Assembly: GCA_039714395.1 (NCBI GenBank)
Contig: JBDLJH010000006.1
Location: forward strand, 80,515 to 144,514
Origin: JAPHSX01 sp039714395
GTDB lineage: Bacteria > Pseudomonadota > Gammaproteobacteria > Thiohalomonadales > Thiohalomonadaceae
Direction: 5' to 3'
Length of the DNA: 64,000 bases
The notes beneath the pieces are model-generated. The model was not told the DNA's origin. It saw nothing but the letters and a program-made list of their open reading frames with translations, and searched no databases. This document shows positions 33,741-42,984 of the stretch, piece by piece. The position numbers and the translations under genes were made by a program. Each line of letters opens with the position of its first letter. The first letter of the stretch is position 1.

Positions 33741-35411
33741 ATGATGAGAAACTTAAAAACATGGTTCCGCAGTGGCTCACCCTGGGTATGGATGAATGCC
33801 GGGGCTGTTACCGCCAGCATTGTGATGGTGTCGGCGTTGATTATCTTGATCGCGGTACGGGGTCTCGGTCACTTCTGGGCCAAGCCGATCTTCGAGGCCG
33901 AGTTTGTGGAGGCCAATGGCAGCAGTACCATTCGTCTCATTGGTGAGATTCACGACAGTGAGATTGTTCCTGCCGAGCGACTGCGTGAGTCGGGTGTACA
34001 GGTCGATGAGGGTGTCGATAGCCTGCGTCGTTTTCTGGTAAAGACCGGTAACCGTGATACGGGTGGTCTCGATTTTCGTTGGGCACTGGAGTCACGCATC
34101 CAGAACAAGCGTTACCCGGAGGAGTTGATAGCGCTGGAGCGTTACGAGTGGGGCAACTTTTACGGTTATCTGAAGAGTGTAAAGCAGAACGGCAAGCTGG
34201 TGGCCGAGGGGGATGAGGCCTGGGAGGCTCTGCAGCAGCGCCTGGAACGTGCCGGTGAGTTGCACTCGCAGATCAAAGAGATAGAGAGAAATGCCATTGG
34301 TGCAGTGAATTATAAACTGGAGCGCCTGCGCCTTGCCGAACGTCGACTGGAACTGGATAAGGTTGAATCCGGCAGTCGAAAGTACCTCAGCATTGCCGAG
34401 GAGCGTGCAGTACTACAGCAGGAATATGAAGGGCTGCAAAAGAACCTTAACGAGCTACTTGAGCAGGTTAATCGTGACAGTATTACCGCTGAGGTAATGG
34501 ATGGCCGTGTGGTAGATATCTCCCTGGCGCATGTGGTGCGTGCCTATCGTCCTAACGCCATGGGCATGTTCAGTAAGATCGGTTTTTATCTAAGCAAGTT
34601 GTGGGAGTTCGTCAGTGACGACCCGCGAGAGGCAAATACCGAGGGCGGTATCTTCCCGGCGATATTCGGTACTGTGCTGATGGTGATCCTGATGTCTATC
34701 TTTGTCACCCCCTTCGGTGTGATTGCTGCGGTTTATTTGCGCGAGTATGCCAGGCAGGGGCCACTGACTCGTACCATTCGTATCGCAGTAAACAATCTGG
34801 CTGGCGTCCCCTCTATTGTTTACGGTGTGTTCGGTCTTGGCTTTTTCGTCTACTTCCTCGGCGGCAATATCGATCAACTCTTCTTCCCAGAGTCGTTGCC
34901 AGCACCGACCTTCGGTACCCCCGGTCTGCTGTGGGCTTCGTTGACCATGGCGATTCTCACCGTGCCGGTGGTAATCGTTGCGACGGAGGAGGGGTTGTCG
35001 CGTATTCCCCGCGCCATTCGCGAAGGCTCCTTGGCGCTGGGTGCCACCAAGGCCGAGACCCTGTGGCGTACCGTATTGCCGATGGCCAGTCCGGCGATGA
35101 TGACCGGCCTGATTCTGGCAGTTGCACGTGCCGCCGGTGAGGTCGCCCCGCTGATGCTGGTGGGTGTGGTCAAGATGGCCCCGTCACTGGGACTGGATGG
35201 CAATTATCCGTTCCTGCACCTGGACAGGAAATTCATGCACCTGGGTTTCCACATCTATGATGTCGGTTTCCAGAGTCCTAACGTTGAGGCAGCACGGCCA
35301 TTGGTTTATGCCACCGCACTGCTACTGGTGTTGGTGATCGTGCTACTCAATCTGGCGGCTATCGCCATTCGTAATCATCTGCGTGAGAAGTATCGCGCCC
35401 TGGAACATTAA
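33741..35411 (+). CDS. pstA: Phosphate ABC transporter permease PstA, long form with coiled coil
   Basis: A 556-residue permease, long against about 296 in E. coli. An N-terminal helix (VTASIVMVSALIILIAVRGLGHF) is followed by a periplasmic insertion with a Lys/Glu-rich coiled coil at about 150-255 (LQQRLERAGELHSQIKEIERN, RLRLAERRLELDKVESGSRKYL, EYEGLQKNLNELLEQVNRD), then the permease domain with GSLALGATKAETLWRTVLP and ARAAGEVAPLML. It follows pstC by nine bases; a second ATG at 33744 has the better GGAG spacing. Confidence 0.92.
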   Translation: MMRNLKTWFRSGSPWVWMNAGAVTASIVMVSALIILIAVRGLGHFWAKPIFEAEFVEANGSSTIRLIGEIHDSEIVPAERLRESGVQVDEGVDSLRRFLVKTGNRDTGGLDFRWALESRIQNKRYPEELIALERYEWGNFYGYLKSVKQNGKLVAEGDEAWEALQQRLERAGELHSQIKEIERNAIGAVNYKLERLRLAERRLELDKVESGSRKYLSIAEERAVLQQEYEGLQKNLNELLEQVNRDSITAEVMDGRVVDISLAHVVRAYRPNAMGMFSKIGFYLSKLWEFVSDDPREANTEGGIFPAIFGTVLMVILMSIFVTPFGVIAAVYLREYARQGPLTRTIRIAVNNLAGVPSIVYGVFGLGFFVYFLGGNIDQLFFPESLPAPTFGTPGLLWASLTMAILTVPVVIVATEEGLSRIPRAIREGSLALGATKAETLWRTVLPMASPAMMTGLILAVARAAGEVAPLMLVGVVKMAPSLGLDGNYPFLHLDRKFMHLGFHIYDVGFQSPNVEAARPLVYATALLLVLVIVLLNLAAIAIRNHLREKYRALEH

Positions 35412-35420
35412 GCGAGATTT

Positions 35421-36260
35421 ATGATGACAGAACCCACTGCCATTACCCACGGTGTCGATATTAACTCGCTGGATCGCGAGCCACGCCAACGCAGTCTGCA
35501 GGATGAGAAGCTCTGCCTGGAGGTGAAGGATCTCAACCTTTATTACGGCGAAAAGCAGGCGCTGACGGGGATCAATATGCAGATCCCCAAGCAACGTGTC
35601 TCGGCCTTCATCGGTCCTTCGGGTTGCGGTAAGTCTACCCTGTTGCGTTGCTTTAACCGTATGAATGACCTGGTCGATGGCGTGCGTATCGATGGCAATA
35701 TTGAAATTGACGGTGAGGATATGTACAACCCTCACGTAAATGTTGCCGAGTTACGTCGTCGTGTCGGGATGGTGTTTCAGAAGCCCAACCCTTTTCCTAA
35801 ATCAATCTACGAAAATGTAGCCTACGGGTTGCGCATTCAGGGTAATCCCGGTAAGCGTGAACTCGATGAGGTGGTGGAGAAGGCGCTAAAGGCTGCTGCC
35901 CTGTGGGATGAAGTGAAGGATCGTCTCCACGATTCGGCACTCGGTCTCTCCGGTGGTCAGCAGCAGCGTCTGGTGATTGCCCGTGCAATTGCTATCGAGC
36001 CCGAAGTACTGCTGCTGGATGAACCCGCCTCGGCACTGGATCCTATTTCCACGCTAAAGATCGAAGAGTTGATCTACGAACTCAAAGATCGCTATACCAT
36101 TGTTATTGTTACCCACAACATGCAGCAGGCAGCACGGGTTTCCGACTATACTGCCTTTATGTTTATGGGCGAGCTGGTGGAGTTTGGTGATACCGATACG
36201 CTGTTTACCAACCCACGCAAGAAACAGACAGAAGACTACATTACCGGTCGTTACGGCTAA
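35421..36260 (+). CDS. pstB: Phosphate ABC transporter ATPase PstB
   Basis: A 279-residue ABC ATPase: Walker A GPSGCGKST (65-73), Q-loop VGMVFQKPNPFPKSIYENVAYG typical of PstB, signature LSGGQQQRLVIARA, Walker B EVLLLDEPASALDP, and H-loop VTHNMQQAARVSDYTAF. It powers PstSCA phosphate uptake and, with PhoU, sets PhoR activity. Nine bases after pstA, so in one operon. Confidence 0.97.
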   Translation: MMTEPTAITHGVDINSLDREPRQRSLQDEKLCLEVKDLNLYYGEKQALTGINMQIPKQRVSAFIGPSGCGKSTLLRCFNRMNDLVDGVRIDGNIEIDGEDMYNPHVNVAELRRRVGMVFQKPNPFPKSIYENVAYGLRIQGNPGKRELDEVVEKALKAAALWDEVKDRLHDSALGLSGGQQQRLVIARAIAIEPEVLLLDEPASALDPISTLKIEELIYELKDRYTIVIVTHNMQQAARVSDYTAFMFMGELVEFGDTDTLFTNPRKKQTEDYITGRYG

Positions 36261-36448
36261 TGTCACAATTCAGTATGTTCATCTTTTCCACCATTACGGC
36301 GTTATTTCCGTACTCGAATGGTCACATATTAATTATATGCTCACATTCTCCGTGCGAAAATGCCTTGTACTGGTGAAAAATCTAAACATCCTGAAGTGTG
36401 ACAGATAAAAGAAGAAAGCGACTTATGAGTGGAGAGAGGAATAGAAAA

Positions 36449-37159
36449 ATGAATATTGGCCAGCATATATCCCAGCAATTTAATGCCGAGCTGGAGGACA
36501 TTCGTAATCGCGTCATGGCGATGGGTGGACTGGTAGAGCAGCAACTGACCGATGCCATCACTGCACTGGTTGATGGCGATCGCACCCTGGGTGAGCAGGT
36601 GATCACCAATGACCACAAGGTAAACGGACTTGAGGTCAATATCGATGAGGAGTGCAGTCGTGTGCTGGCACGCCGTCAGCCTACAGCCGGTGACCTGCGC
36701 CTTGTTGTTGCAGTGATTAAGACGATTACCGATTTGGAACGCATAGGCGATCAGGCCGAGCGCGTTGGTCGCATGGCGGTGCGTCTGGCCGATGCAGAGA
36801 TCAAACAGAGCCACTATGTGGAGTTGCAACATATTGGCAACCATGTTCGCGAGATGCTGCACGATTCCCTCGATGCCTTTGCCCGCATGGATGCCGAGGC
36901 CGCGCTGGCTGTCGCTCGCGAAGATGTGAAGGTGGACAAAGAGTACGAGTCGATCATGCGCCAGTTGATGACCTACATGATGGAAGACCCGCGTACCATT
37001 ACCCGAATGCTCGACGTGATGTGGGCGGCCCGTGCGCTGGAGCGTATTGGTGATCACGCCGGAAATATCTGCGAGTACGTTATCTATCTGGTGAAGGGTA
37101 AGGATGTGCGTCACGTCTCTCTCGATCAGATGGAGGAAGAGGTACGTAGTGAACGCTAG
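36449..37159 (+). CDS. phoU: Phosphate signalling protein PhoU
   Basis: A 236-residue all-helical protein with two PhoU repeats: ISQQFNAELEDIRNRVMAMGGLVEQQLTDAITAL ... DLRLVVAVIKTITDLERIGDQAERVGRMAV, and a second ending IGDHAGNICEYVIYLVKG. The E/D-rich metal-binding motifs (ERIGDQAE, ERIGDHAGN) are intact. It represses PhoR when phosphate is plentiful. The start at 36449 is chosen because AGAGGA lies eight bases before it; in-frame ATG 36425 is possible. Separated from pstB by 188 bp, longer than the other gaps of the operon. Confidence 0.95.
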   Translation: MNIGQHISQQFNAELEDIRNRVMAMGGLVEQQLTDAITALVDGDRTLGEQVITNDHKVNGLEVNIDEECSRVLARRQPTAGDLRLVVAVIKTITDLERIGDQAERVGRMAVRLADAEIKQSHYVELQHIGNHVREMLHDSLDAFARMDAEAALAVAREDVKVDKEYESIMRQLMTYMMEDPRTITRMLDVMWAARALERIGDHAGNICEYVIYLVKGKDVRHVSLDQMEEEVRSER

Positions 37160-37185
37160 GGGCTGATTGCTACTGTTGTGAAAAG

Positions 37186-37210
37186 AAGCGGGCATTGCCC
37201 GCTTTTTTAT
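37186..37210 (+). terminator. Rho-independent terminator of the pst-phoU operon
   Basis: Stem AAGCGGGC / GCCCGCTT (37186-37204) with loop ATT and a following T-run, 27 bp after phoU. Confidence 0.92.
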
Positions 37211-37271
37211 TGCCTTGCAATTCTTTCCACGCTTGCTTAGCTTAGTAGAGGAGAAGCAACAGGGCAGTGTT

Positions 37272-37625
37272 ATGGCAAAAGTAAAACTTTCCGATCTCTT
37301 CTACGTGGCCGAATCGATAATCCACGGTAAGGGTCTATTCGCCAGGTGCGCGATTAGCAAGGGTGATTATATGGGTACCTATAAGGGCCCCACCTGTTAT
37401 GACCTGGAGACTGGAGGCCCACACGTACTGTGGGTAGAGAATGAGGATGGTGTGTGGGTGGGGCGTGATGGTCGTAATATCCTGCGCTACATGAATCATC
37501 ATGTAAAGCCCTGTGCCGAATTTGATGGTTATGATCTTTTTGCATTAATGGATATTAGCAAGGGGACGGAGATATTTATCCACTATGGTGAGGAATTTGT
37601 GGCGGCTGTTGCCGAAGCTTTATAG
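37272..37625 (+). CDS. Small SET-domain protein
   Basis: A 117-residue protein that is essentially one minimal SET domain: VAESIIHGKGLFARCAISKGDYMGTYKG at the start, then NILRYMNHHVKPCAEFDGYDLFALMDISKGTEIFIHYGEEF, which matches the NHS-x-PN ... GEEL-x-x-YG pseudoknot of SET methyltransferases. Bacterial versions are presumed protein-lysine methyltransferases with unknown targets. The pre- and post-SET Cys clusters are absent. The ATG at 37272 is favoured over an upstream non-ATG start. Confidence 0.8.
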   Translation: MAKVKLSDLFYVAESIIHGKGLFARCAISKGDYMGTYKGPTCYDLETGGPHVLWVENEDGVWVGRDGRNILRYMNHHVKPCAEFDGYDLFALMDISKGTEIFIHYGEEFVAAVAEAL

Positions 37626-37721
37626 AGTAAATTACTGGATACGATTTTTACAGTAGTCGCTTTTTTCCACACCTTTTTCTACACCGAATTCTCCATTATT
37701 ATGTGTAGATTACGCATTTTT

Positions 37722-38627
37722 CTAATTGTTGAGCAGGAACTCCAGTAGCGCTTTTTGTGCGTGCAGGCGATTCTCTGCCTGATCCCAGGCCACACTCTGT
37801 TTGCCGTCAATAACCGAGGCACTCACCTCTTCGCCACGATGGGCAGGCAGGCAGTGCATGAACAGGGCATCGTCGTTGGCGTGGGCCATCAACGCATCGT
37901 CGACCATGAAACCAGTAAATGCGGCCTCACGGATCTTCTGCTCCTCTTCCTGCCCCATGCTGGCCCAGACGTCGGTGGTGACAAGGTCAGCGCCCTCGGT
38001 GGCGGCTTTAGGGTCGCGAACAACCTCTACGTAATCACCGGCGGCTTCGAGTACGCCTTTATCGGGGTCGTAACCCTCGGGGCAGGCGGCCCTTAGTTTA
38101 AAGCCGAACTGGCGCGCGGCATTGATGTAGGAGTGACACATGTTGTTGCCATCCCCAATCCACGCCACGGTCTTACCAGCAATCGAGCCGCGATGTTCAA
38201 CATAGGTCTGAACATCGGCTAGTAGTTGGCAGGGGTGATACATATCGGTTAGCGCATTGATTACCGGCACTTCAGAATTTGCGGCGAAGGTTTCGACGGC
38301 AGCCTGATCGAAGGTGCGAATCATTACCGCATCGACCATGCGCGAGAGTACGCGGGCACTGTCTTCAATTGGTTCACCACGGCCCAGCTGGGTGTCGCGT
38401 GGCGAGAGGAACAGGGCATGACCACCGAACTGGGTCATGCCGGTCTCAAAGCTGACGCGAGTGCGGGTGGATGATTTTTCGAAGATCATCGCCAGGGTCT
38501 GGTTCTTTAACGGTTCGTAAATTTCACCTCGTTTGACCATCGCCTTCAACTCGATGGCGCGTTGAATCAAACCATTTAGCTCGTCACTGCTGAGATCCAG
38601 CAGGGTAAGAAAGTGTCGTGTTGCCAT
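37722..38627 (-). CDS. argF: Ornithine carbamoyltransferase ArgF
   Basis: Makes citrulline from ornithine and carbamoyl phosphate. 301 residues with the carbamoyl-phosphate loop SSTRTRVSFE (about 52-61), the PVINALTDMYHPCQLLAD segment, ornithine-binding VWASMGQEEE, and the HCLPAHRG catalytic loop. It follows argD by 13 bp on the minus strand, so the two form an argD-argF operon. Confidence 0.97.
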   Translation of the reverse strand: MATRHFLTLLDLSSDELNGLIQRAIELKAMVKRGEIYEPLKNQTLAMIFEKSSTRTRVSFETGMTQFGGHALFLSPRDTQLGRGEPIEDSARVLSRMVDAVMIRTFDQAAVETFAANSEVPVINALTDMYHPCQLLADVQTYVEHRGSIAGKTVAWIGDGNNMCHSYINAARQFGFKLRAACPEGYDPDKGVLEAAGDYVEVVRDPKAATEGADLVTTDVWASMGQEEEQKIREAAFTGFMVDDALMAHANDDALFMHCLPAHRGEEVSASVIDGKQSVAWDQAENRLHAQKALLEFLLNN

Positions 38628-38640
38628 AAACTAAAATCCG

Positions 38641-39825
38641 TTATTTGCCGCTGTTGGCGACGAAATCATTAATCAGACTGGTTACGCTGCTGACCAGTTG
38701 CTCAGCCTCGTCATCGCTGAGTACCAGCGGTGGCAGCAAGCGAACGGTGTTGCCAGCGGTAACATTGATCAGCAGGCCTTGTTCCAGCGCCAAGCCCACC
38801 AGCTCGCCACAGGGACGATCCAGTTCGATACCGATCATCAACCCCTTGCCGCGAATATTGCTAATGAAGGTCTGTTCGCCAAGTGCCAGTTCAAAGTCTT
38901 TCAACAGTTTCTCGCCGAGTGCGGCGGCACGCTCGACCAGCTTGTCGCCTATCAGGGTGTCAACTACCGCCAGACCCGCGGCACAGGCGAGTGGGTTTCC
39001 GCCGAAGGTTGAACCGTGATGCCCCGGCTGGAATAACTCCGCTGCTGCTCCTTTAGCAAGGCAGGCTCCAATCGGAACACCGTTACCCAGCCCCTTGGCC
39101 AGGGTCATCACATCGGGGGTGATAGCGTTGTGCTGAAAGGCGAACATGCGACCGGTACGGCCCATGCCGGTCTGAATCTCATCAAGCATCATCAGCCAGT
39201 TATGCTCATCACAGAGCCGGCGCACTTCGTTCAGGTAATTCTCATCAGGCACATGCACACCGCCTTCGCCCTGTACCGGTTCAACCAGTACCGCAACGAC
39301 ATTGGTGCTGTGCCTGGCAATATTCTCCAGCGCCTCGACATCATTATAGGGTGCACGGATGAAGCCCTTTACCAGCGGCTCAAAGCCGGCCTGTACCTTG
39401 CGGTTGCCGGTGGCACTAAGGGTGGCGAGGGTACGCCCATGGAAGCTGTGCTCCATAACGACGATGGCAGGCTCATCCATGTCCTGGTTATGACCGTGCA
39501 GACGCGCCAGCTTGATCGCCGCCTCATTGGCCTCAGCACCGGAGTTGCTGAAGAAGACATTATTCATACCAGAGAGTGCCGTGAGCTTATCGCCCAGCGC
39601 CTGCTGGTTGGCAACGCCGTAAAGATTAGAGGTGTGCAGCAGCTTCTCTGCCTGGGCGCAGATCGCCTCTTTCAGCGCCGGATGGGCGTGGCCAAGGTTG
39701 CACACGGCGATACCGCTGAGGGCGTCGAGGTAACGTTTACCTTCACTATCCCAAAGGGCGCAACCCTCACCTTTTTCAAAGGTAACTGGCAGACGGGCGT
39801 AGGTGGTCATCAATGAGTCAGACAT
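38641..39825 (-). CDS. argD: Acetylornithine aminotransferase ArgD
   Basis: PLP-dependent class-III aminotransferase of 394 residues that interconverts N-acetylglutamate semialdehyde and N-acetylornithine, and may also serve lysine synthesis. Family motifs are LDALSGIAVCNLGHAHP, FFSNSGAEANEAAIKLAR, HSFHGRTLATLSATGN, the PLP Asp in MMLDEIQTGMGRTGRMFA and the Schiff-base Lys in TLAKGLGNGVPIGA. Transcribed with argF. Confidence 0.97.
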   Translation of the reverse strand: MSDSLMTTYARLPVTFEKGEGCALWDSEGKRYLDALSGIAVCNLGHAHPALKEAICAQAEKLLHTSNLYGVANQQALGDKLTALSGMNNVFFSNSGAEANEAAIKLARLHGHNQDMDEPAIVVMEHSFHGRTLATLSATGNRKVQAGFEPLVKGFIRAPYNDVEALENIARHSTNVVAVLVEPVQGEGGVHVPDENYLNEVRRLCDEHNWLMMLDEIQTGMGRTGRMFAFQHNAITPDVMTLAKGLGNGVPIGACLAKGAAAELFQPGHHGSTFGGNPLACAAGLAVVDTLIGDKLVERAAALGEKLLKDFELALGEQTFISNIRGKGLMIGIELDRPCGELVGLALEQGLLINVTAGNTVRLLPPLVLSDDEAEQLVSSVTSLINDFVANSGK

Positions 39826-39846
39826 AACTTGTTTAACTGCTTCTTA

Positions 39847-39884
39847 TTACGAAAAGAAAAAGGCAGCCCCAAGAGACTGCCTTT
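39847..39884 (-). terminator. Rho-independent terminator on the minus strand
   Basis: On the minus strand AAAGGCAG (39884-39877) pairs with CTGCCTTT (39866-39859), followed by a T-rich run. It ends the urate-oxidase-N-like membrane gene before argD. Confidence 0.8.
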
Positions 39885-39961
39885 ACACCGAACACCCATT
39901 TTACCTATGCTTTCTACCCCGTGCAAACCCTGGGTTCGGGGGGTGAATATGCGCTTAATAT

Positions 39962-40561
39962 CTAGAAGTGAAGGCCGTGGGCGAAACCGGTCATGCTTAG
40001 CAGCATCGGTACCGACAATACGGTGTTGGTACGTGAGGCCATCAGCGCCACCACCTTGGCCCTGGCGACCTCATCGGCACTATGCTCCTTGCCATCAAGA
40101 CCAAGGATCACCTTCTGCTTCGGCCAGATGATGGCCCATACATTAAACAGCATGATGGTGCCCAGCCAGGCACCAATACCGATTAGCTCCATGCCATCAC
40201 TGAACATAAAGGCTTTTAACGCCCCATTCGGAGCAAGATTCTGTAACATACCAAGGCCGGTCAGCCAGGTACCTATCGAGGCCCAACGGAACCAGAACAG
40301 CGCCTTTGGCGCAACATACTTATTAATAGCCGCAGGACCGGGCCCCCCGTCACTGGCCTCACCCAGAGCCTGAGCCACAGCTGGCACCTGCACAAAGTTG
40401 AAGTAGTAGAGCAGGCCGACCCAGGCAACACCGAAGATGGCGTGCAGCCATACTTCCACCTGCATCACGCTAAAGCCCTTGATACCGCTAACGACAGCGA
40501 TAAGGATGGCCAGAATGAAACCGGAGACAATGGTTCCGGAAATTGACTTTAATGGATTCAT
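39962..40561 (-). CDS. Urate-oxidase N-terminal-like (PuuD-type) membrane protein
   Basis: A 199-residue protein with about five membrane helices. LHAIFGVAWVGLLYYFNFVQVP and a late MASRTNTVLSVPMLLSM segment match the urate oxidase N-terminal (PuuD membrane, COG3748) family; the cytochrome c domain of full PuuD is missing. No purine genes are nearby, so a role in urate oxidation is unproven; it could be a stand-alone electron-transfer membrane subunit. The start at 40561 has AAGGAG eight bases upstream. Confidence 0.75.
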   Translation of the reverse strand: MNPLKSISGTIVSGFILAILIAVVSGIKGFSVMQVEVWLHAIFGVAWVGLLYYFNFVQVPAVAQALGEASDGGPGPAAINKYVAPKALFWFRWASIGTWLTGLGMLQNLAPNGALKAFMFSDGMELIGIGAWLGTIMLFNVWAIIWPKQKVILGLDGKEHSADEVARAKVVALMASRTNTVLSVPMLLSMTGFAHGLHF

Positions 40562-40733
40562 ATCGTTACTCCTTGCCCTATGTGTACTCGAGCCTTTCGA
40601 AAGCCATAACCATTCTATTGGTATGGTAATGTCCAAGTATTTACCTCAAGAATAGAATAGGGGTGATGAAATGTGTTTGCAACCGTGATCACTATGGAAA
40701 TTTTGGGGTGCGAGCTTTCCTGCAGCCGTTAGT

Positions 40734-41318
40734 TTACTGCCTGGTAGAGAGGCTGAAGCGGGGCAGTCGGCTGAGCAACAGGAGGGTGGTGAGCACTGCG
40801 TAAACCAGCGGCTCAGCTGTGATCACCTTTGCCAGTAACAGGTAGTGCACCACCGCACCAATGGCAATGGGGTAGATTAGTTTGTGCAACCGCAGCCAGT
40901 TTTTGCCAAGGCGACGCATCCATTTGTTGGTGGAGGTGATGGCTAGCGGGATTAACAGAAGGAAGTTGATCATACCGATGGTGATGTAGGGGCGTTTAAC
41001 GATATCGGCCCAAATCTCGGGCCAGTAGAAAAACTGATCCAGCACGATATAGCTGCTCAGGTGCAGCAGTGCATAGAAGAAGGCGTAAAGGCCGAGCATG
41101 CGCCGTAGTCGCATCGGCCAGCCCCAGCCGGTGAACTTGCGAAGCGGGGTGACGGTGAGGGTAATGAGTAGAAAACGTAGTGCCCAGTCACCCAGCGTGC
41201 GGGTGATGGTTTCGATGGGGTTAGCCCCGAGTGTTTCGCTTAACGCACCATAGCCGAGCCAGATAAGTGGGATCAGTGCGGTGATAAAAACAACAACTTT
41301 TATTTGAATAACCTTCAT
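40734..41318 (-). CDS. msrQ: Heme-binding membrane subunit MsrQ
   Basis: A 194-residue six-helix ferric-reductase-like protein that feeds electrons from the quinone pool to MsrP. Family motifs are LGDWALRFLLITLTVTPLRKFTG, the heme-ligand region LYAFFYALLHLSSYIVLD, KRPYITIGMINFLLLIPLAITS and WLRLHKLIYPIAIGAVVHYLLL (His ligands). It follows msrP by 27 bp on the minus strand. Confidence 0.93.
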   Translation of the reverse strand: MKVIQIKVVVFITALIPLIWLGYGALSETLGANPIETITRTLGDWALRFLLITLTVTPLRKFTGWGWPMRLRRMLGLYAFFYALLHLSSYIVLDQFFYWPEIWADIVKRPYITIGMINFLLLIPLAITSTNKWMRRLGKNWLRLHKLIYPIAIGAVVHYLLLAKVITAEPLVYAVLTTLLLLSRLPRFSLSTRQ

Positions 41319-41345
41319 ATCAATATATGCTTTGTTGACTTGCGA

Positions 41346-42305
41346 CTAGAAATGCCTTTTCAAATCCATGCCGCTATAGAGTTGTGCCACCTGATCGGCA
41401 TAACCGTTAAAGGGCAGAGTCTTGCGCTTTAAGAACTCACCAATGCGTCGCTCGCGTTTTTGACTCCAGCGTGGGTGATCCACTGCCGGATTGACGTTGG
41501 AGTAGAAGCCGTATTCGCGAGGGTTGCTGCGGTTCCAGGTTGAGACCGGCATCTTCTCGCTAAAGCGAATGCTCACAATAGACTTAATGCTCTTGAAGCC
41601 GTACTTCCATGGCACCACCAGACGTAGCGGAGCACCGTTCTGTTTTGGCATCTCCTTACCGTAGAGACCGACGGCAAGGAGGGTAAGTGGATTCATCGCC
41701 TCGTCTATGCGCAGCCCTTCAACATAGGGCCAGTCGAGGACGGGTCGGCGTTGCCCCGGCATCTGCTCAGGGTCGTGCAGGGTGACGAACTCAACGTATT
41801 TTGCCTTCGATGTGGGTTTGAAGCGTTTGATTAAATCGGCTAGTGGAAAGCCGACCCATGGGACAACCATCGACCACGCCTCGACACAACGCAGGCGATA
41901 GATTCGCTCCTCTAAGCCGTGTGGTTTGAGGATATCCTCCAAAGTAGATTTTCCCGGTTTCTCTACCTCACCTTCAATGGTTACCGACCACGGTTCCGTT
42001 TTTAGCGTATGCGCATATTTGGCCGGATCGCCTTTGCCGGTGCCAAATTCATAAAAATTGGTGTAGCCGGTGATATCTTCGAGGCTGTTGAGTTTTTCAG
42101 AAGTGCTGAAGACGCTTTCCTCTATCGGCCCCAGGGGATTTAAATTAGTTTCCGCAATGACTTCTCGCTGTGGTAGTAGCAGACCACCACTGGCAAGCAG
42201 GGCAGTTCCAGCAGCGGCCATACCGAGAAAGCGACGACGTTGCTGGTAGACCGTCTCGGAGGTGATCTCCGAGGGCTTAATGTCATTGCTTTTTTTGATA
42301 AGCAC
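41346..42305 (-). CDS. msrP: Protein-methionine-sulfoxide reductase catalytic subunit MsrP
   Basis: A 319-residue periplasmic molybdopterin protein that repairs oxidised methionine in envelope proteins. The Tat signal RRRFLGMAAAG lies 22 residues after GTG 42305, the same spacing as in E. coli YedY, and GAGAGA precedes that GTG; an upstream ATG (42362) is open but would give an unusual extension. The Mo-ligand Cys is in YRLRCVEAWSMVVPWVGFPLADLI; the C-terminal domain carries LRLVVPWKYGFKSIKSIV. Operon with msrQ. Confidence 0.93.
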   Translation of the reverse strand: MLIKKSNDIKPSEITSETVYQQRRRFLGMAAAGTALLASGGLLLPQREVIAETNLNPLGPIEESVFSTSEKLNSLEDITGYTNFYEFGTGKGDPAKYAHTLKTEPWSVTIEGEVEKPGKSTLEDILKPHGLEERIYRLRCVEAWSMVVPWVGFPLADLIKRFKPTSKAKYVEFVTLHDPEQMPGQRRPVLDWPYVEGLRIDEAMNPLTLLAVGLYGKEMPKQNGAPLRLVVPWKYGFKSIKSIVSIRFSEKMPVSTWNRSNPREYGFYSNVNPAVDHPRWSQKRERRIGEFLKRKTLPFNGYADQVAQLYSGMDLKRHF

Positions 42306-42509
42306 GGCCAGTCTCTCTATTAAGTTATTGCATGAAACGTTGATGCAACCAGTAGTCAACACAAAGTAGGTGGCGTCGCATTCAATGACATGGTGTCATT
42401 GAACTTTCTGGATATTGCCTCAGGGCAAGTTCAAAATTCTTCATACTGTTTCCTGAATGAGTAATGAAGCGCATCCCGTTGCACGAGTAGGCTACGGGAT
42501 GCGCAATGC

Positions 42510-42815
42510 CTAGCACGGCTTGCTGCTGCGTGCCATGTTGATAGCAGCTATCGTGATGAACGGATCGTTGTCATCGGCGATTAGCTCGTGTACCGGGTCG
42601 CTGCAGCTCTTTGCCGTCACGATTTCATTGTGAAGGACATAGGGAGCGAAGCGATCAGCCAGACGGTCAACTGGCCCTGCTGGTGTGGTCTCGATTTCAT
42701 TGTAAAGGACATAGGGATCAAATCGATCAGTAAGACTAGCCGCCATGGTGACGGGGCTTGCCAGTAGCAGGCTGCCAGCAATGGCATATACCAGGTTTTG
42801 TATGGTCGTTTTCAT
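42510..42815 (-). CDS. Small secreted protein with a two-copy repeat
   Basis: A 101-residue protein with signal peptide 1-25 (ending VTMAA). The mature part has two copies of an about 20-residue unit, LTDRFDPYVLYNEIETT and LADRFAPYVLHNEIVTA, then a Cys-containing tail with two Cys. No known family. It lies 170 bp downstream of the histidine kinase gene on the same strand. TAAGGA lies upstream of the ATG. Confidence 0.65.
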   Translation of the reverse strand: MKTTIQNLVYAIAGSLLLASPVTMAASLTDRFDPYVLYNEIETTPAGPVDRLADRFAPYVLHNEIVTAKSCSDPVHELIADDNDPFITIAAINMARSSKPC

Positions 42816-42984
42816 GTTCCTTACTCCTCAGTTATGGAGACGACGGTCTCCTTTAGGGCTTATGCGAAGAGTTGTTCACTTCGCTTAGTGTAAGGATGGA
42901 TGAAGAAGATCACGCTTGAGTAACGAAAAGATAAAGAATTTGTCACGAACAACCACTGACTTTCCCGGGTTAAAGGGCGTTGTA

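Noticed and set aside
36365..36410. Possible Pho box upstream of phoU
   Set aside because: Only a single CTGTCAC heptamer on the minus strand (36402-36408) with no second heptamer at the right spacing; phoU is adequately served by the pstC promoter.
36341..37195. 284-codon open frame antisense to phoU
   Set aside because: Entirely covered by phoU and its flanks; no protein-family features.
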